64,000 nt of DNA from Photobacterium alginatilyticum (GTDB lineage Bacteria > Pseudomonadota > Gammaproteobacteria > Enterobacterales > Vibrionaceae). The position numbers and the translations under genes were made by a program. Below are positions 8,571 to 18,670 of the stretch, piece after piece (the first letter of the stretch is position 1; the number at the start of each line of letters is the position of its first letter). The notes beneath the pieces were generated by a model that saw only the letters and a program-made list of their open reading frames with translations, had not been told where the DNA came from and searched no databases. The DNA lies in the NCBI RefSeq assembly GCF_009910675.1, contig NZ_RSEJ01000015.1:1-64000 (forward strand), given 5' to 3'.

Positions 8571-10445
8571 TTATTCCAGTACCCGTTCAATCTCTTGCAG
8601 GCTGGATGGGTCATCGATGGTAGACGGCACGACGTATTGCTCACCATCAGCAATCTGACGGATCACCCGGCGCAAGATCTTACCGGATCGTGTTTTAGGC
8701 AGACGATCAACAATCAATGCCCGTTTGAAGCAGGCAACGGCACCAATTTCCTGCCGCACCTTTTGCAACAGTTCGTTTTCTATCACCCCGCCTTCCGAGA
8801 CATAACCATCTTTGAGTACCACCAGCCCCAGTGGCAACTGACCCTTGAGATCGTCATGAATACCAATCACTGCACACTCGGCAACAGCTTCGTGGCCGCC
8901 GACAACCTCTTCCATCTCACCCGTCGATAGGCGATGTCCGGCCACGTTGATCACATCATCAATACGCCCCATCACGAACAGGTAACCGTCTTCATCGATA
9001 TAGCCACCGTCACCGGAAATGTAATAGCCCGGGAACTGGCTAAGATAGCCTGATTCAAAGCGGTCATGGTTACGCCAGACAGTTGGCAGGCAACCCGGTG
9101 GCAACGGACGCCTGATAGCGATATAGCCTTGCTCGCTGGCTTTCTGCGGTTCACCGACCTCGTTAAGCACCTCGACCAGATACCCAGGAATAGGCTTGGT
9201 TGCCGAACCCGGCTTGACGGCGAAGTTCTCCAACCCAATCGGGTTACCGGCAATGGCCCACCCGGTTTCAGTCTGCCACCAGTGATCGACCACCGGACGC
9301 CCGGTCTTGCTCTGCACCCATTCCAGTGTCGGCGGATCCAGACGCTCACCCGCCATGAAGATCGTTTTCAATGACGGCATCGGATACTGCTTAAGGTGCT
9401 CGCCTTCAGGATCTTCTTTCTTAATCGCCCTAAAAGCGGTTGGCGCCGAGAACAGCGCTTTCACACCATATTCCTGGCAAACCCGCCAAAACGCGCCCGG
9501 ATCAGGAGTTCGAACCGGCTTGCCTTCGTACATGATGGTGGTACAGCCATAAATTAGCGGCGCATAGACAATATAGGAATGACCAACTACCCAACCGACA
9601 TCCGAAGCCGCCCAGTACACATCGCCAGGTTCAACATCATAGATGGTGCTCATGCTGTAATTCATCGCCACGGCATGCCCACCGTTATCACGTACTACAC
9701 CTTTGGGTTTCCCCGTGGTACCGGAGGTATAAAGAATATAGAGCGGGTCGGTTGCCAACACAGGTACACAATCGTGAGGTGTGGCCGTACGCAACAATGC
9801 TGACCAGTCTTTGTCGCGCTCCTGATTCAGATCGGCCAGACATTGCTTACGCTGGTGTACCACCACATGATCGGGCTTCCAGCGGCTGTCCATAATGGCT
9901 TGATCAACCAGAGGCTTGTAGGGAAGCACCTTGTTGATTTCGACTCCGCAGCTGGCCGTCATGATCACCTTCGGCTCAGCATCTTCAATACGCACTGCCA
10001 GCTCGTTCGGAGCAAAGCCACCAAAGACGACAGAGTGAATCGCACCAAGGCGAGCACAGGCCAGCATTGCCATCGCCGCTTCCGGGATCATCGGCATATA
10101 AATCACTACACGATCCCCTTTGCTCACACCGAGATCTGCCAGCATACCGGCAGTCTTGGCCACTTGATCGCGCAGAACTCGATAGGTATAACGGGCTTTC
10201 TGGCCAGTCACCGGGGAGTCATAGATCAGTGCGGTTTGATCGCCCCTTCCCTGCTCGACATGATGATCCAGCGCTAGATAGGCCGTGTTGAGCTCACCAT
10301 CGGCAAACCAGCGGTCGATCCCCTGCTCATCCTGGCTGAGGATAGTTTGAGGAAACTTAAACCAGGCAATCTTGTCGGCTTGCTGTTTCCAAAATACTTC
10401 CGGCGCGGTTTGAGCCAACTGATATTCTTTCTGATATGCAGACAT
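8571..10445 (-). CDS. prpE: Propionyl-CoA synthetase PrpE
   Basis: A 624-residue acyl-CoA synthetase that activates propionate to propionyl-CoA with ATP and CoA, feeding the methylcitrate cycle. Signatures are the AMP-binding loop YILYTSGTTGKPKGVVRDNGG, DHWWQTETGW, YISGDGGYIDEDGYLFVMGRIDDVINVAGHR and the acetylatable lysine in LPKTRSGKILRR. The start at 10445 is chosen because GGAGG lies about seven bases upstream; a longer frame to 10472 would place that site inside the gene. It is the last gene of the gntR-prpB-prpC-acnD-prpF-prpE operon. Its length and substrate-pocket context favour propionate over acetate. Confidence 0.95.
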   Translation of the reverse strand: MSAYQKEYQLAQTAPEVFWKQQADKIAWFKFPQTILSQDEQGIDRWFADGELNTAYLALDHHVEQGRGDQTALIYDSPVTGQKARYTYRVLRDQVAKTAGMLADLGVSKGDRVVIYMPMIPEAAMAMLACARLGAIHSVVFGGFAPNELAVRIEDAEPKVIMTASCGVEINKVLPYKPLVDQAIMDSRWKPDHVVVHQRKQCLADLNQERDKDWSALLRTATPHDCVPVLATDPLYILYTSGTTGKPKGVVRDNGGHAVAMNYSMSTIYDVEPGDVYWAASDVGWVVGHSYIVYAPLIYGCTTIMYEGKPVRTPDPGAFWRVCQEYGVKALFSAPTAFRAIKKEDPEGEHLKQYPMPSLKTIFMAGERLDPPTLEWVQSKTGRPVVDHWWQTETGWAIAGNPIGLENFAVKPGSATKPIPGYLVEVLNEVGEPQKASEQGYIAIRRPLPPGCLPTVWRNHDRFESGYLSQFPGYYISGDGGYIDEDGYLFVMGRIDDVINVAGHRLSTGEMEEVVGGHEAVAECAVIGIHDDLKGQLPLGLVVLKDGYVSEGGVIENELLQKVRQEIGAVACFKRALIVDRLPKTRSGKILRRVIRQIADGEQYVVPSTIDDPSSLQEIERVLE

Positions 10446-10528
10446 ATTGCTTCCTCCAGTATGTCCTGACATTGCTTATTCAAAGACGCTTGCGATAATC
10501 TTTACGCACAGACTTTATTCAAAGACTG

Positions 10529-11755
10529 TTAATCGAAAACAGTGGATGGAACACGGACAAAACCCTCCATCAAAATGCGCGCGCTGCGGCTCATAATGGC
10601 TTTCTCGACTACCCAGCCCTGTTCTGCCTGTTTTGCCTTGGCGCCCACTTTTAACGTCCCGGACGGATGCCCGAACGTCACCGATTCTTTCTCACCGCCA
10701 CCCGCCGCCAGATTAACCAGCGTTCCCGGCACACAGGCCGCAGATGCAATCGCAACGGCCGCAGTCCCCATCATGGCATGATGCAACTTGCCCATCGACA
10801 GGGCGCGGACCAACACATCGACCTCACTATCTGTAACGACTTTGCCACTCGAAGACTGGTAGGTTTTCGGTTTGGAGACAAAGGCAACTTTCGGTGTGTG
10901 CTGACGAGTCTCGGCTTCTTCCAGGCGGCTGATCAGTCCCATCTTCAATGCGCCATAGGCCCGAATGCGCTCGAACATTGCCAGCGCCTTTTCATCATTG
11001 TTGATGTCATCTTGCAGCTCGGTACCGGTATAACCAATCGCCTCGGCATCGACAAAAATGGTCGGGATACCCGCATTGATCAAGGTGGCGTTGAAGGTGC
11101 CGATATCCGGCACTTCCAGATCATCAACCAAGTTGCCAGTCGGAAACATCGAACCGTCGCCATCCGCCGGATCCATAAAGTCCACCTGAATTTCCGCAGC
11201 CGGGAAGGTCACCCCATCAAGCTCAAACTCACCAGTTTCCTGGACAAATCCGTTCACGACAGGCACATGTATTACGATGGTTTTCTCGATATTGACCTGC
11301 CAGACACGAACCGTGACGATACCGTTGGCAGGAATACGCTCCTTGGGGAGCAAACCGGCATGAATCGCAAAAGGGCCAACTGCCGCGGACAGGTTCCCGC
11401 AGTTTCCGCTCCAGTCGACAAAGGGTTTATCAATTGAGACCTGACCAAACAGATAATCGACATCGTGATCAGGCTTACTGCTCTTGGATACAATCACTGT
11501 TTTGCTGGTACTCGACGTCGCACCCCCCATGCCATCGATTTGCTTGGCATAGGGATCCGGGCTGCCAATCACCCGCAACAGAAGCTTATCTCGGGCTTCG
11601 CCTGCAACCTGAGCCTCGGGGGGTAAATCGGCCAGATTAAAGAACACCCCTTTGCTGGTACCACCCCGCATATAGGTGGCGGGCACCCTAATTTGTGACT
11701 GAAGTTGCGACTGGGGCTGTGCTTTAGGTTCCGAGCAGGAAGTTGAATTTGTCAT
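10529..11755 (-). CDS. prpF: 2-methylaconitate isomerase PrpF (AcnD-associated)
   Basis: A protein of about 408 residues in the PrpF family, which isomerises 2-methylaconitate so that AcnD plus an aconitase can replace PrpD. N-terminal signature: RVPATYMRGGTSKGVFF. Further features are DGMGGATSSTSKTVIV and the catalytic-region motif WSGNCGNLSAAVG. Two ATGs compete: 11761 lies directly against the GGGGGAG ribosome site, whereas 11755 is six bases from it, so 11755 is preferred. It follows acnD closely (stop at 11768), indicating co-transcription and probable translational coupling. Confidence 0.95.
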   Translation of the reverse strand: MTNSTSCSEPKAQPQSQLQSQIRVPATYMRGGTSKGVFFNLADLPPEAQVAGEARDKLLLRVIGSPDPYAKQIDGMGGATSSTSKTVIVSKSSKPDHDVDYLFGQVSIDKPFVDWSGNCGNLSAAVGPFAIHAGLLPKERIPANGIVTVRVWQVNIEKTIVIHVPVVNGFVQETGEFELDGVTFPAAEIQVDFMDPADGDGSMFPTGNLVDDLEVPDIGTFNATLINAGIPTIFVDAEAIGYTGTELQDDINNDEKALAMFERIRAYGALKMGLISRLEEAETRQHTPKVAFVSKPKTYQSSSGKVVTDSEVDVLVRALSMGKLHHAMMGTAAVAIASAACVPGTLVNLAAGGGEKESVTFGHPSGTLKVGAKAKQAEQGWVVEKAIMSRSARILMEGFVRVPSTVFD

Positions 11756-11767
11756 TGTCATCTCCCC

Positions 11768-14353
11768 CTACTGAGCCAAGAAGTCTTGGGCAAAGCGCTG
11801 CAGAACACCACCGGCCTCATAGACGGCGACTTCATCAGCAGTATCAAGGCGACAGGTAACCGGCACATCAACCTTTTCACCGTTAGCACGAGTGATCACC
11901 AAGGCCAAATCTGCACCGGGCTCAATCACACCAACAACGTCGTATAACTCGGTACCATCCAGCTCCAGGGTATTGCGGTTAACGCCCTGCTTAAACTGCA
12001 GCGGTAATACTCCCATCCCCACTAGGTTTGTGCGGTGAATACGCTCAAAACCCTCGGCAACAATGGCTTCTACACCGGCCAGGCGCACCCCTTTTGCCGC
12101 CCAGTCTCGGGATGAGCCCTGACCGTAATCCGCACCGGCCACGACAATCAGAGGCTGCTTGCGGTTCATATAGGTTTCAATCGCCTCCCACATGCGAGTC
12201 ACCTTGCCTTCCGGCTCGATGCGCGCCAAGGAGCCCTGCACAACCTCGTCATCCTCTTTGACCATTTCGTTGAACAGTTTCGGGTTGGCAAACGTGGCAC
12301 GCTGCGCCGTCAGGTGATCACCGCGGTGGGTGGCGTATGAATTAAAGTCTTCTTCCGGCACGCCCATCTTGGCCAAGTATTCCCCAGCAGCACTGGAGGC
12401 CATAATCGCATTGGACGGTGACAGGTGGTCGGTCGTAATATTGTCGCCCAGCACTGCCAGCGGCCGCATGCCCGACAGCGTTCGCTCACCGGCTAATGCG
12501 CCTTCCCAATAAGGCGGACGGCGAATATAGGTACTCATCGGACGCCAGTCGTAAAGCGGGTTGCTGTTACGTACATCGTCATCAAGCTTGAACATCTGAA
12601 TGTAGACCTGATTGAACTGCTCCGGCTTAACGTACTTGCCAACAACCGCATCGATCTCTTCATCAGTAGGCCACAAATCATTAAGGTAAATAGGGTTACC
12701 CTGCTTATCCGTGCCCAGTGCATCGCGCTCGATATCAAAGCGAATAGAACCCGCCAACGCATAAGCAACAACCAGTGGCGGTGAAGCCAGGAACGCCTGC
12801 TTGGCATAAGGATGGATACGGCCGTCAAAGTTCCGGTTACCGGACAATACTGCCGTAGCGTATAGATCACGGTCGATGATCTCTTGCTGAATTTTAGGAT
12901 CCAGCGCACCGCTCATGCCATTACAGGTGGTACAAGCGTAGGCCACAATACCGAAGCCCAGCTTTTCCATCTCCGGCAACAGTCCGGCTTCTTCCAGATA
13001 CAACTTGGCCACTTTGGAACCCGGCGCAAACGAGGATTTCACCCAGGGTTTACGGACCAAGCCCAGCTCATTGGCTTTCTTGGCCAACAGACCGGCAGCT
13101 ACCACGTTGCGCGGATTACTGGTATTGGTACAAGAGGTAATGGCCGCGATAATGACTGCACCATCTGGCAGCTCGCCCTCTTTCTCCTCCCACTCACCGG
13201 AGATCCCGCGGGAAGCAAGCTCTGAAGTCGGCAGGCGACGGTGAGGGTTCGACGGTCCCGCCATATTGCGAGACACTGTCGACAAATCAAACTCCAGCAC
13301 TCGCTCGTATTTGGCGCTCTCCAAGTCGTCAGCCCACAGCCCGGTTTGCTTGGCATACTGTTCCACCAGCTCAACCTGCTGATCGTCTCGACCTGTTAGC
13401 TTGAGGTAATTAATGGTCTGCTCATCGATATAGAACATACCTGCCGTGGCACCATATTCCGGTGTCATATTGGAGATGGTGGCACGGTCACCAATAGTAA
13501 GATCTTTGGCCCCTTCGCCAAAAAACTCCAGATAGGATGAAACCACACGCTCGTTACGAAGGAACTCAGTAATCGCGAGGACAATATCGGTGGCAGTAAT
13601 GCCCGGCTGGCGTTTACCTGTCAGGTTGACCCCGACAATATCCGGCAGACGCATCATCGAAGGGCGGCCCAGCATGACGGTTTCTGCTTCAAGGCCACCG
13701 ACCCCAATTGCGATCACACCCAATGCATCGACATGCGGAGTATGGCTGTCGGTACCGACACAGGTATCCGGGTAGGCAATGCCGTTCTTGGCCTGAACTA
13801 CTGGCGACATCTTCTCCAGATTAATCTGGTGCATGATACCGTTACCCGCCGGGATCACGTTGACGTTTTCAAAGGCCGTTTTACACCATTCGATAAAGTG
13901 GAAACGATCCTCGTTGCGGCGCTCTTCAATTGCACGGTTTTTATCAAATGCCTCGGGATCAAAACCGGCATGCTCAACCGCCAGTGAATGGTCGACGATT
14001 AACTGGGTTTCCACCACCGGATTGACTTTCGCCGGATCGCCTCCCTGATCGGCAATGGCATCTCGCAGACCTGCCAAATCAACTAAGGCCGTTTGGCCCA
14101 GAATGTCGTGACACACGACTCGCGCCGGATACCATGGAAAATCGAGGTCACGCTTACGGTCGATGATCTGCTTCAGGCAGTCTGTCAGTGAGTCGGGGTC
14201 ACAGCGTCTGACCAGCTGTTCGGCCAATACGCGCGAGGTGTAGGGAAGGGTCTCGTACGCGCCGGGGGATATCTCGTTGACGGCTTCTCGGGTATCAAAG
14301 AAATCCAATCCGCTGCCTGCAAGAGGCTTACGGTATTTTGTATTAATATTCAT
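11768..14353 (-). CDS. acnD: Fe-S dependent 2-methylcitrate dehydratase AcnD
   Basis: An 861-residue aconitase-family protein of normal AcnD length; it dehydrates 2-methylcitrate to 2-methylaconitate. The iron-sulphur cysteines appear in AITSCTNTSNPRNV and YACTTCNGMSGALD. The N-terminal half carries IEWCKTAFENVNVIPAGNGI and DSHTPHVDALGVIAIGVGG. The C-terminal swivel domain carries GADYGQGSSRDWAAKG. AcnD with PrpF, rather than PrpD, is the arrangement known from Vibrio and Shewanella. Start 14353 has only a weak GGAT ribosome site. A 24-base hairpin lies between prpC and this gene. Confidence 0.95.
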   Translation of the reverse strand: MNINTKYRKPLAGSGLDFFDTREAVNEISPGAYETLPYTSRVLAEQLVRRCDPDSLTDCLKQIIDRKRDLDFPWYPARVVCHDILGQTALVDLAGLRDAIADQGGDPAKVNPVVETQLIVDHSLAVEHAGFDPEAFDKNRAIEERRNEDRFHFIEWCKTAFENVNVIPAGNGIMHQINLEKMSPVVQAKNGIAYPDTCVGTDSHTPHVDALGVIAIGVGGLEAETVMLGRPSMMRLPDIVGVNLTGKRQPGITATDIVLAITEFLRNERVVSSYLEFFGEGAKDLTIGDRATISNMTPEYGATAGMFYIDEQTINYLKLTGRDDQQVELVEQYAKQTGLWADDLESAKYERVLEFDLSTVSRNMAGPSNPHRRLPTSELASRGISGEWEEKEGELPDGAVIIAAITSCTNTSNPRNVVAAGLLAKKANELGLVRKPWVKSSFAPGSKVAKLYLEEAGLLPEMEKLGFGIVAYACTTCNGMSGALDPKIQQEIIDRDLYATAVLSGNRNFDGRIHPYAKQAFLASPPLVVAYALAGSIRFDIERDALGTDKQGNPIYLNDLWPTDEEIDAVVGKYVKPEQFNQVYIQMFKLDDDVRNSNPLYDWRPMSTYIRRPPYWEGALAGERTLSGMRPLAVLGDNITTDHLSPSNAIMASSAAGEYLAKMGVPEEDFNSYATHRGDHLTAQRATFANPKLFNEMVKEDDEVVQGSLARIEPEGKVTRMWEAIETYMNRKQPLIVVAGADYGQGSSRDWAAKGVRLAGVEAIVAEGFERIHRTNLVGMGVLPLQFKQGVNRNTLELDGTELYDVVGVIEPGADLALVITRANGEKVDVPVTCRLDTADEVAVYEAGGVLQRFAQDFLAQ

Positions 14354-14401
14354 AGCTTACATCCGTGAATTTACTGCTCGCAGACCTATCTGGCGATGGG
14401 A

Positions 14402-14425
14402 CCTCCCCTGTAACGTCAGGGGAGG
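14402..14425 (-). other. Intercistronic hairpin between prpC and acnD
   Basis: CCTCCCCTG (14402-14410) pairs perfectly with CAGGGGAGG (14417-14425); a second short stem CTCAAAG/CTTTGAG (14449-14467) lies against the prpC stop codon. Neither has a T-run, so they could protect or process the mRNA, or tune the ratio of PrpC to AcnD, rather than end transcription. Confidence 0.6.
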
Positions 14426-14469
14426 GAGTTTGAAGGGCTACGCCTTCACTCAAAGTCTGTCTTTGAGAG

Positions 14470-15645
14470 TTAGCTGCGCTCTTCAATTGGCAGCCAATCC
14501 TGATGCTCCGGTCCTTCGTAGTCGGCACTCGGACGGATAATCCGGTTATTGGCTCGCTGCTCATACACGTGGGCAGCCCAGCCAGTGACACGGCTCATCA
14601 CGAAAATAGGGGTAAACAGCTTGGTCGGTATCCCCATGAAGTGATAGGCCGAGGCATGGAAGAAGTCAGCATTACAAAATAGCCCTTTCTCCCGTTTCAT
14701 CACCTGCTCGACACGCTCGGAGACTGCATACAAATGGGTATCGCCAACATCGGCAGAGAGTTTTTCCGACCATGCTTTAATTAAAGCATTACGGGGGTCG
14801 GATTCACGGTAAATTGCATGGCCAAAGCCCATTATTTTGTCTTTGTTGGCCAGCATCTCCATGATGCCAGCTTCGGCTTCATCGGCCGTCTGCCACTGCT
14901 CAATCATCGCCATCGCCGCCTCGTTGGCACCGCCGTGCAACGGACCACGCAAGCTACCGATAGCCGCCGTGATACAGGAATGAAGATCTGACAATGTCGA
15001 GGCACAAACACGGGCTGTAAACGTCGAGGCATTAAACTCGTGCTCGGCGTACAACACCAGCGAACAATGCATCACCTGCTTGTGAAGCTCTGACGGCGCT
15101 TTGCCTGTCAGCATCTCAAGGAAATAACCACCAATGCTGTCCTCACTGCTATTGGCTGTGTCGATACGAACACCGTCATGACTGTAGCGATACCAGTAAC
15201 AAATAATCGCCGGTAACATGGCAAGCAAGGTGTCGGTTTTCTCATCCTGTTCGGCAAAATCCAACTCCTGATCGAGATTGCCCAGCATAGAACAACCGGT
15301 GCGCATCACATCCATCGGGTGAGCGTCGGCAGGGATCGCTTCCAGCACCTGGCACAATGCAGGAGGCAAACCGCGGGCAGTTTTCAATACCTGCTTATAG
15401 CTCTCCAGTTCGGCCTGAGTCGGTAACTTACCTTTGAGTAGCAAATAAGCGACTTCCTCAAACTCGGCATGATTGGCCAGATCCGTAATGTCATAGCCTC
15501 GGTAGGTCAACCCGGTACCGGTTTTGCCGACAGTACATAGTGATGTTGTTCCGGCACTCTGGCCTCGCAGGCCCGCACCACTCAATGCTTTTTTGTCTTC
15601 GCTCTTGTTGTCCTTATTCGTATCAGCTACGGCTATCGCAGTCAT
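14470..15645 (-). CDS. prpC: 2-methylcitrate synthase PrpC
   Basis: A 391-residue citrate-synthase-family enzyme that condenses propionyl-CoA with oxaloacetate. Signatures: GTGLTYRGYDITDLA, the LRGPLHGGANEAAM substrate loop and the GFGHAIYRESDPRNA active-site motif. The N-terminus has about 25 polar extra residues before the conserved core (ALSGAGLRGQSAGTTSL). The start ATG at 15645 has AAGGAG six bases upstream. Operon context (prpB, acnD, prpF and prpE adjacent) separates it from ordinary citrate synthase. Confidence 0.95.
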   Translation of the reverse strand: MTAIAVADTNKDNKSEDKKALSGAGLRGQSAGTTSLCTVGKTGTGLTYRGYDITDLANHAEFEEVAYLLLKGKLPTQAELESYKQVLKTARGLPPALCQVLEAIPADAHPMDVMRTGCSMLGNLDQELDFAEQDEKTDTLLAMLPAIICYWYRYSHDGVRIDTANSSEDSIGGYFLEMLTGKAPSELHKQVMHCSLVLYAEHEFNASTFTARVCASTLSDLHSCITAAIGSLRGPLHGGANEAAMAMIEQWQTADEAEAGIMEMLANKDKIMGFGHAIYRESDPRNALIKAWSEKLSADVGDTHLYAVSERVEQVMKREKGLFCNADFFHASAYHFMGIPTKLFTPIFVMSRVTGWAAHVYEQRANNRIIRPSADYEGPEHQDWLPIEERS

Positions 15646-15960
15646 AGCAGACTCCTTATTTGCTTCACGTTAATCCATTGCCATTTGATGAAATACAGGT
15701 GATAAAACACCTTGTGCCCATCAAAATGGCAGCGACTGAATCAGTACTAAATAAATAGTTAATTATTGGTAATATTAAAAATATAATTTTCTTGGGCTTC
15801 CCGCTTATTAGCGTTCTGGCTTCCTTGCCTAGTTCTTATTATTTATGTTGTTATCTATATTTTTTATTATTTAGGGTTATCTTGTTGCTTATGTATTTAT
15901 TATTAAAATAAGCGACATCTACTACACACTTTGCTTTACATTCAGTAATTTAATTGCGGC
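15646..15960 (-). other. Long prpB-prpC intercistronic region with a branched stem-loop
   Basis: This 315-bp AT-rich gap holds no gene. A stem GCCATTTGATG / CATCAAAATGGC (15680-15730, one bulge) encloses a second stem ACAGGTG / CACCT(T)GT, so the RNA just upstream of prpC can fold. The AT-rich half nearest prpB shows nothing else recognisable. It may separate prpB and prpC expression levels. Confidence 0.55.
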
Positions 15961-16830
15961 TTACTTTTCTTTGAACAGTTTATCGAGCTTCTGCTCATAA
16001 TCGTGGTAACCCAGATAATGGTAAAGCTGTTCACGGGTTTGCATCTGATCCACCACATTACGCTGATGGCCGTCTTTTCTAATATGCTGATAGACATTCA
16101 GCGCCGCCTGGTTCATTGCCCTGAATGCTGACAATGGGTACAGCACCATGTCGACACCGCACTCTGCCAGCTCTTCACCACTGAACAACGGCGTTTGACC
16201 GAACTCGGTAATATTGGCAAGGATCGGCACCTTCACGGCATCAGCAAATTGCTGGTACTGCTCAAGCGTATTGATCGCCTCGGGGAAAATCATGTCTGCA
16301 CCGGCCTCGACACAGGCTATCGCCCGCTCAATCGCCACATCCATCCCTTCCACCGCCAGTGCATCGGTACGTGCCATGATGACAAAGTCTTCATCCACAC
16401 GGGCATCGACTGCGGCCTTAATTCTGTCGACCATTTCCTCCTGGCTCACAATGGCCTTGTTCGGGCGGTGACCGCAGCGTTTCTGCGCCACCTGATCTTC
16501 CATGTGCACCGCTGCCGCACCTGCTCGCTCCATCTCCTTGACGGTACGGGCAATATTGAATGCACCACCAAAACCGGTATCAATGTCGACCAACAACGGC
16601 AACGTTGTTGCTGCGGTAATACGGCGAACATCTTCCAGTACATCGTTCAGGGTTGTGATCCCCAGATCCGGCAGACCATATGAGGCATTGGCAATCCCCC
16701 CGCCCGACAGATATATGGCCTGATGTCCTACCTGCTCTGCCATCATGGCGCAGTAAGGGTTAACGGTGCCGACAATCTGCAGCGGATGGTTGGCAGCAAC
16801 AGCATGCCGGAAGCTTTTCCCTGGACTCAT
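15961..16830 (-). CDS. prpB: 2-methylisocitrate lyase PrpB
   Basis: A 289-residue isocitrate-lyase/PEP-mutase superfamily enzyme that splits 2-methylisocitrate to pyruvate and succinate. Visible are the DIDTGFGG metal-binding loop, the [17 protein letters not shown] active-site loop containing the catalytic Cys of the KRCGH motif, and the strand [13 protein letters not shown]. The ATG overlaps the gntR stop (ATGA), and its AAGGAG lies in the last codons of gntR, so the two are translationally coupled. Confidence 0.96.
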   Translation of the reverse strand: MSPGKSFRHAVAANHPLQIVGTVNPYCAMMAEQVGHQAIYLSGGGIANASYGLPDLGITTLNDVLEDVRRITAATTLPLLVDIDTGFGGAFNIARTVKEMERAGAAAVHMEDQVAQKRCGHRPNKAIVSQEEMVDRIKAAVDARVDEDFVIMARTDALAVEGMDVAIERAIACVEAGADMIFPEAINTLEQYQQFADAVKVPILANITEFGQTPLFSGEELAECGVDMVLYPLSAFRAMNQAALNVYQHIRKDGHQRNVVDQMQTREQLYHYLGYHDYEQKLDKLFKEK

Positions 16831-17597
16831 GAGGCTATCTCCTTGTCATCTTTCAGTTGTTGTTCAATCAGCAGGCGGCTGCGCATGATATGGCGTCGCA
16901 TCAACATTTCCGCCAGCTCTCCATCTCTTTCCCGCAAGGCGGCAAGCAAATGGAAGTGTTCTTTCAAAGCTTGTTGTGGGCGTGAATGCGAACGCTGAGA
17001 CTGGTAGCGGTACATTCGGAGCAAGTGATAAAGCTCATCACACAACAAGCTGATTAATTTACTATTTCGACTGGCCTTGATGATCCGGTAGTGAAAATCA
17101 AAATCGCCCTGTTGATGGAAATAGGAGGCGCCATCAACCTGTTCGATATGCTGCTGATGAGTTTCCAGCAACTGCTGCAGGGCATTAATTTCTTTATCGG
17201 TAATATGGATACACGCCAGACGGGCGGCCATGCCTTCCAAAGCTTCTCGTACCGAGTAAATTTCAATCAGTTTCTCTTGCGTCAGGGCGACGACTCTCGC
17301 CCCGACATGGGGAACACGCTCTACCAGCCCCAGAGACTCAACACGCATCATGGCTTCACGAAGCGGCCCTCGGCTAACACCGAAGCGGCGGGCTAATTCA
17401 GGCTCAGAAATCTTGCTGCCTGCCGGATAGTCACCGTTCACGATTAAGTCAATCAGCTGCTCAGTCAGGTTCTCTGATTTGGTCAGCTCTTTTGCGTCAG
17501 CTCCCTTTAGTGCTGAATCCTTACTAACTGGATTATTAGCAATCCCGTTCTCATCAGGATTGTCGACAGTTTCAAATGCTACTTCTTGTTTGCTCAT
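16827..17597 (-). CDS. GntR/FCD-family regulator of the prp operon
   Basis: A 256-residue GntR regulator: an N-terminal polar extension, the winged HTH at about 45-105 ([29 protein letters not shown]), then an all-helical FCD ligand domain with the expected metal/ligand histidines ([23 protein letters not shown]). It is the first gene of the prp operon. Start ATG 17597 is preferred over an upstream TTG at 17612. Operator-like palindromes sit immediately upstream, so it probably represses itself and the operon and is relieved by a pathway intermediate such as 2-methylcitrate. That ligand is inference from the pathway. Confidence 0.92.
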   Translation of the reverse strand: MSKQEVAFETVDNPDENGIANNPVSKDSALKGADAKELTKSENLTEQLIDLIVNGDYPAGSKISEPELARRFGVSRGPLREAMMRVESLGLVERVPHVGARVVALTQEKLIEIYSVREALEGMAARLACIHITDKEINALQQLLETHQQHIEQVDGASYFHQQGDFDFHYRIIKASRNSKLISLLCDELYHLLRMYRYQSQRSHSRPQQALKEHFHLLAALRERDGELAEMLMRRHIMRSRLLIEQQLKDDKEIAS

Positions 17598-17601
17598 CGT
17601 T

Positions 17602-17708
17602 ATTGTCAACAATTGGTTAACTTACGAACAAATTTAGCCCTAAAAATGGCTTCGATCAAGCCAATTGTTAACAATATGTATTAGACCTTAGTCTAGATTG
17701 TTGACAGT
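17602..17708. promoter_or_regulatory. Three GntR operator-like sites upstream of gntR-prp
   Basis: ATTGTCAACAAT (17602-17613), the perfect palindrome ATTGTTAACAAT (17664-17675) and ATTGTTGACAGT (17697-17708) share one 12-base motif of the FadR/FCD type (TTGTnnACAA). The first lies five bases ahead of the gntR ATG and would block transcription or translation start. The cluster lies between the divergent gntR-prp operon and the thioesterase gene, so both may be controlled. Confidence 0.75.
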
Positions 17709-17850
17709 CAGGCCAATTAGAGGCCTAAGTCAAGCCTGTTTTTCAACTAGCTACGCAGCTCGTAGAACGGATACCGGACACAGTCTAAATATTGACCAAA
17801 GAGATCCGACCAGATAGAGTTGATTAACAGCATGTTAACAAGGACACGTT

Positions 17851-18651
17851 ATGCATATTGATACCCTGCTTCAGACGGCCAAAGAGCTGACAAACAGTCA
17901 GGCAACGATGACACTCCCGGAGGACTGGGCTCAGGGCAGAACCGCTTTTGGGGGGATATCCGCGGCACTGCTCTATACGGTTATGAAGGAAAAAGTCGCC
18001 GACGATCGGCCTTTGCGTTCGCTAACAACCAACTTTGTTGGCCCTCTGTTTGCCGATATTCCGTTTTCATTCGACGTCGAAGTGCTACGGGAAGGGAAAA
18101 ACGCCTCTCAACTAACGGCAAGAATTATTCAGGATGGCCAAATTGCGGTGATCCAGCAAGCCTGTTTTGGCACCGACCGCTTTTCTGAGATCGAGGTTGG
18201 CAACTCTGACACGCACCAGCTAAAAGACCCGCAGAACCTAACGCGTATCCCCATGATCCCCGGCCAGACACCTAATTTCATCCAGCATCTTGATCTTGCA
18301 GTTTCAGAAGGAGCGATGCCTTTTAGCGGCTCGCCGCTATCGACTCTCAATGGTTGGATGCGCTTTAAACAAGCTCCGGAACAAATAACAGATGCCCATC
18401 TCATCAGCCTGATTGACGCCTGGCCACCAGCAGTACTTCAAATGATGAAACAACCGGCCCCTGCCAGTACCATGATGTGGAACCTGGAGTTTATTCACCC
18501 TCATCAGCCAGTTCAGCCTGACGAATGGTTTGCGTACAAAGCCCATACCCGACAGGCTGCCGGTGGCTATGCTCACCTTGAAGCCAATATCTGGGACAGC
18601 GCCGGAGAGTTAATCGCGATCAGCCGACAGAGCGTTGCGGTATTTAGCTAA
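17851..18651 (+). CDS. Acyl-CoA thioesterase, TesB-like double hotdog
   Basis: A 266-residue protein of the TesB-like thioesterase family. The N-terminal hotdog shows WAQGRTAFGGISAALLYTVM and RSLTTNFVGPLFADIPFSFDVEVLREGKN. The second hotdog shows the SLIDAWPPAVLQM segment and the DEWFAYKAHTRQAAGGYAHLEANIWDSAGELIAISRQ signature region, read as separate strands. It hydrolyses an acyl-CoA to free acid and CoA. Divergent from the prp operon and facing the GntR operators, it could relieve propionyl-CoA load, but that link is inference from position. The ATG is preceded by AAGGAC. Confidence 0.85.
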   Translation: MHIDTLLQTAKELTNSQATMTLPEDWAQGRTAFGGISAALLYTVMKEKVADDRPLRSLTTNFVGPLFADIPFSFDVEVLREGKNASQLTARIIQDGQIAVIQQACFGTDRFSEIEVGNSDTHQLKDPQNLTRIPMIPGQTPNFIQHLDLAVSEGAMPFSGSPLSTLNGWMRFKQAPEQITDAHLISLIDAWPPAVLQMMKQPAPASTMMWNLEFIHPHQPVQPDEWFAYKAHTRQAAGGYAHLEANIWDSAGELIAISRQSVAVFS

Positions 18652-18670
18652 CAGTCTGATATTTTAAGGT

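Noticed and set aside
9843-10277. Long plus-strand open frame antisense to prpE
   Set aside because: prpE on the minus strand explains the region completely; the antisense frame has no start signal or family motifs.
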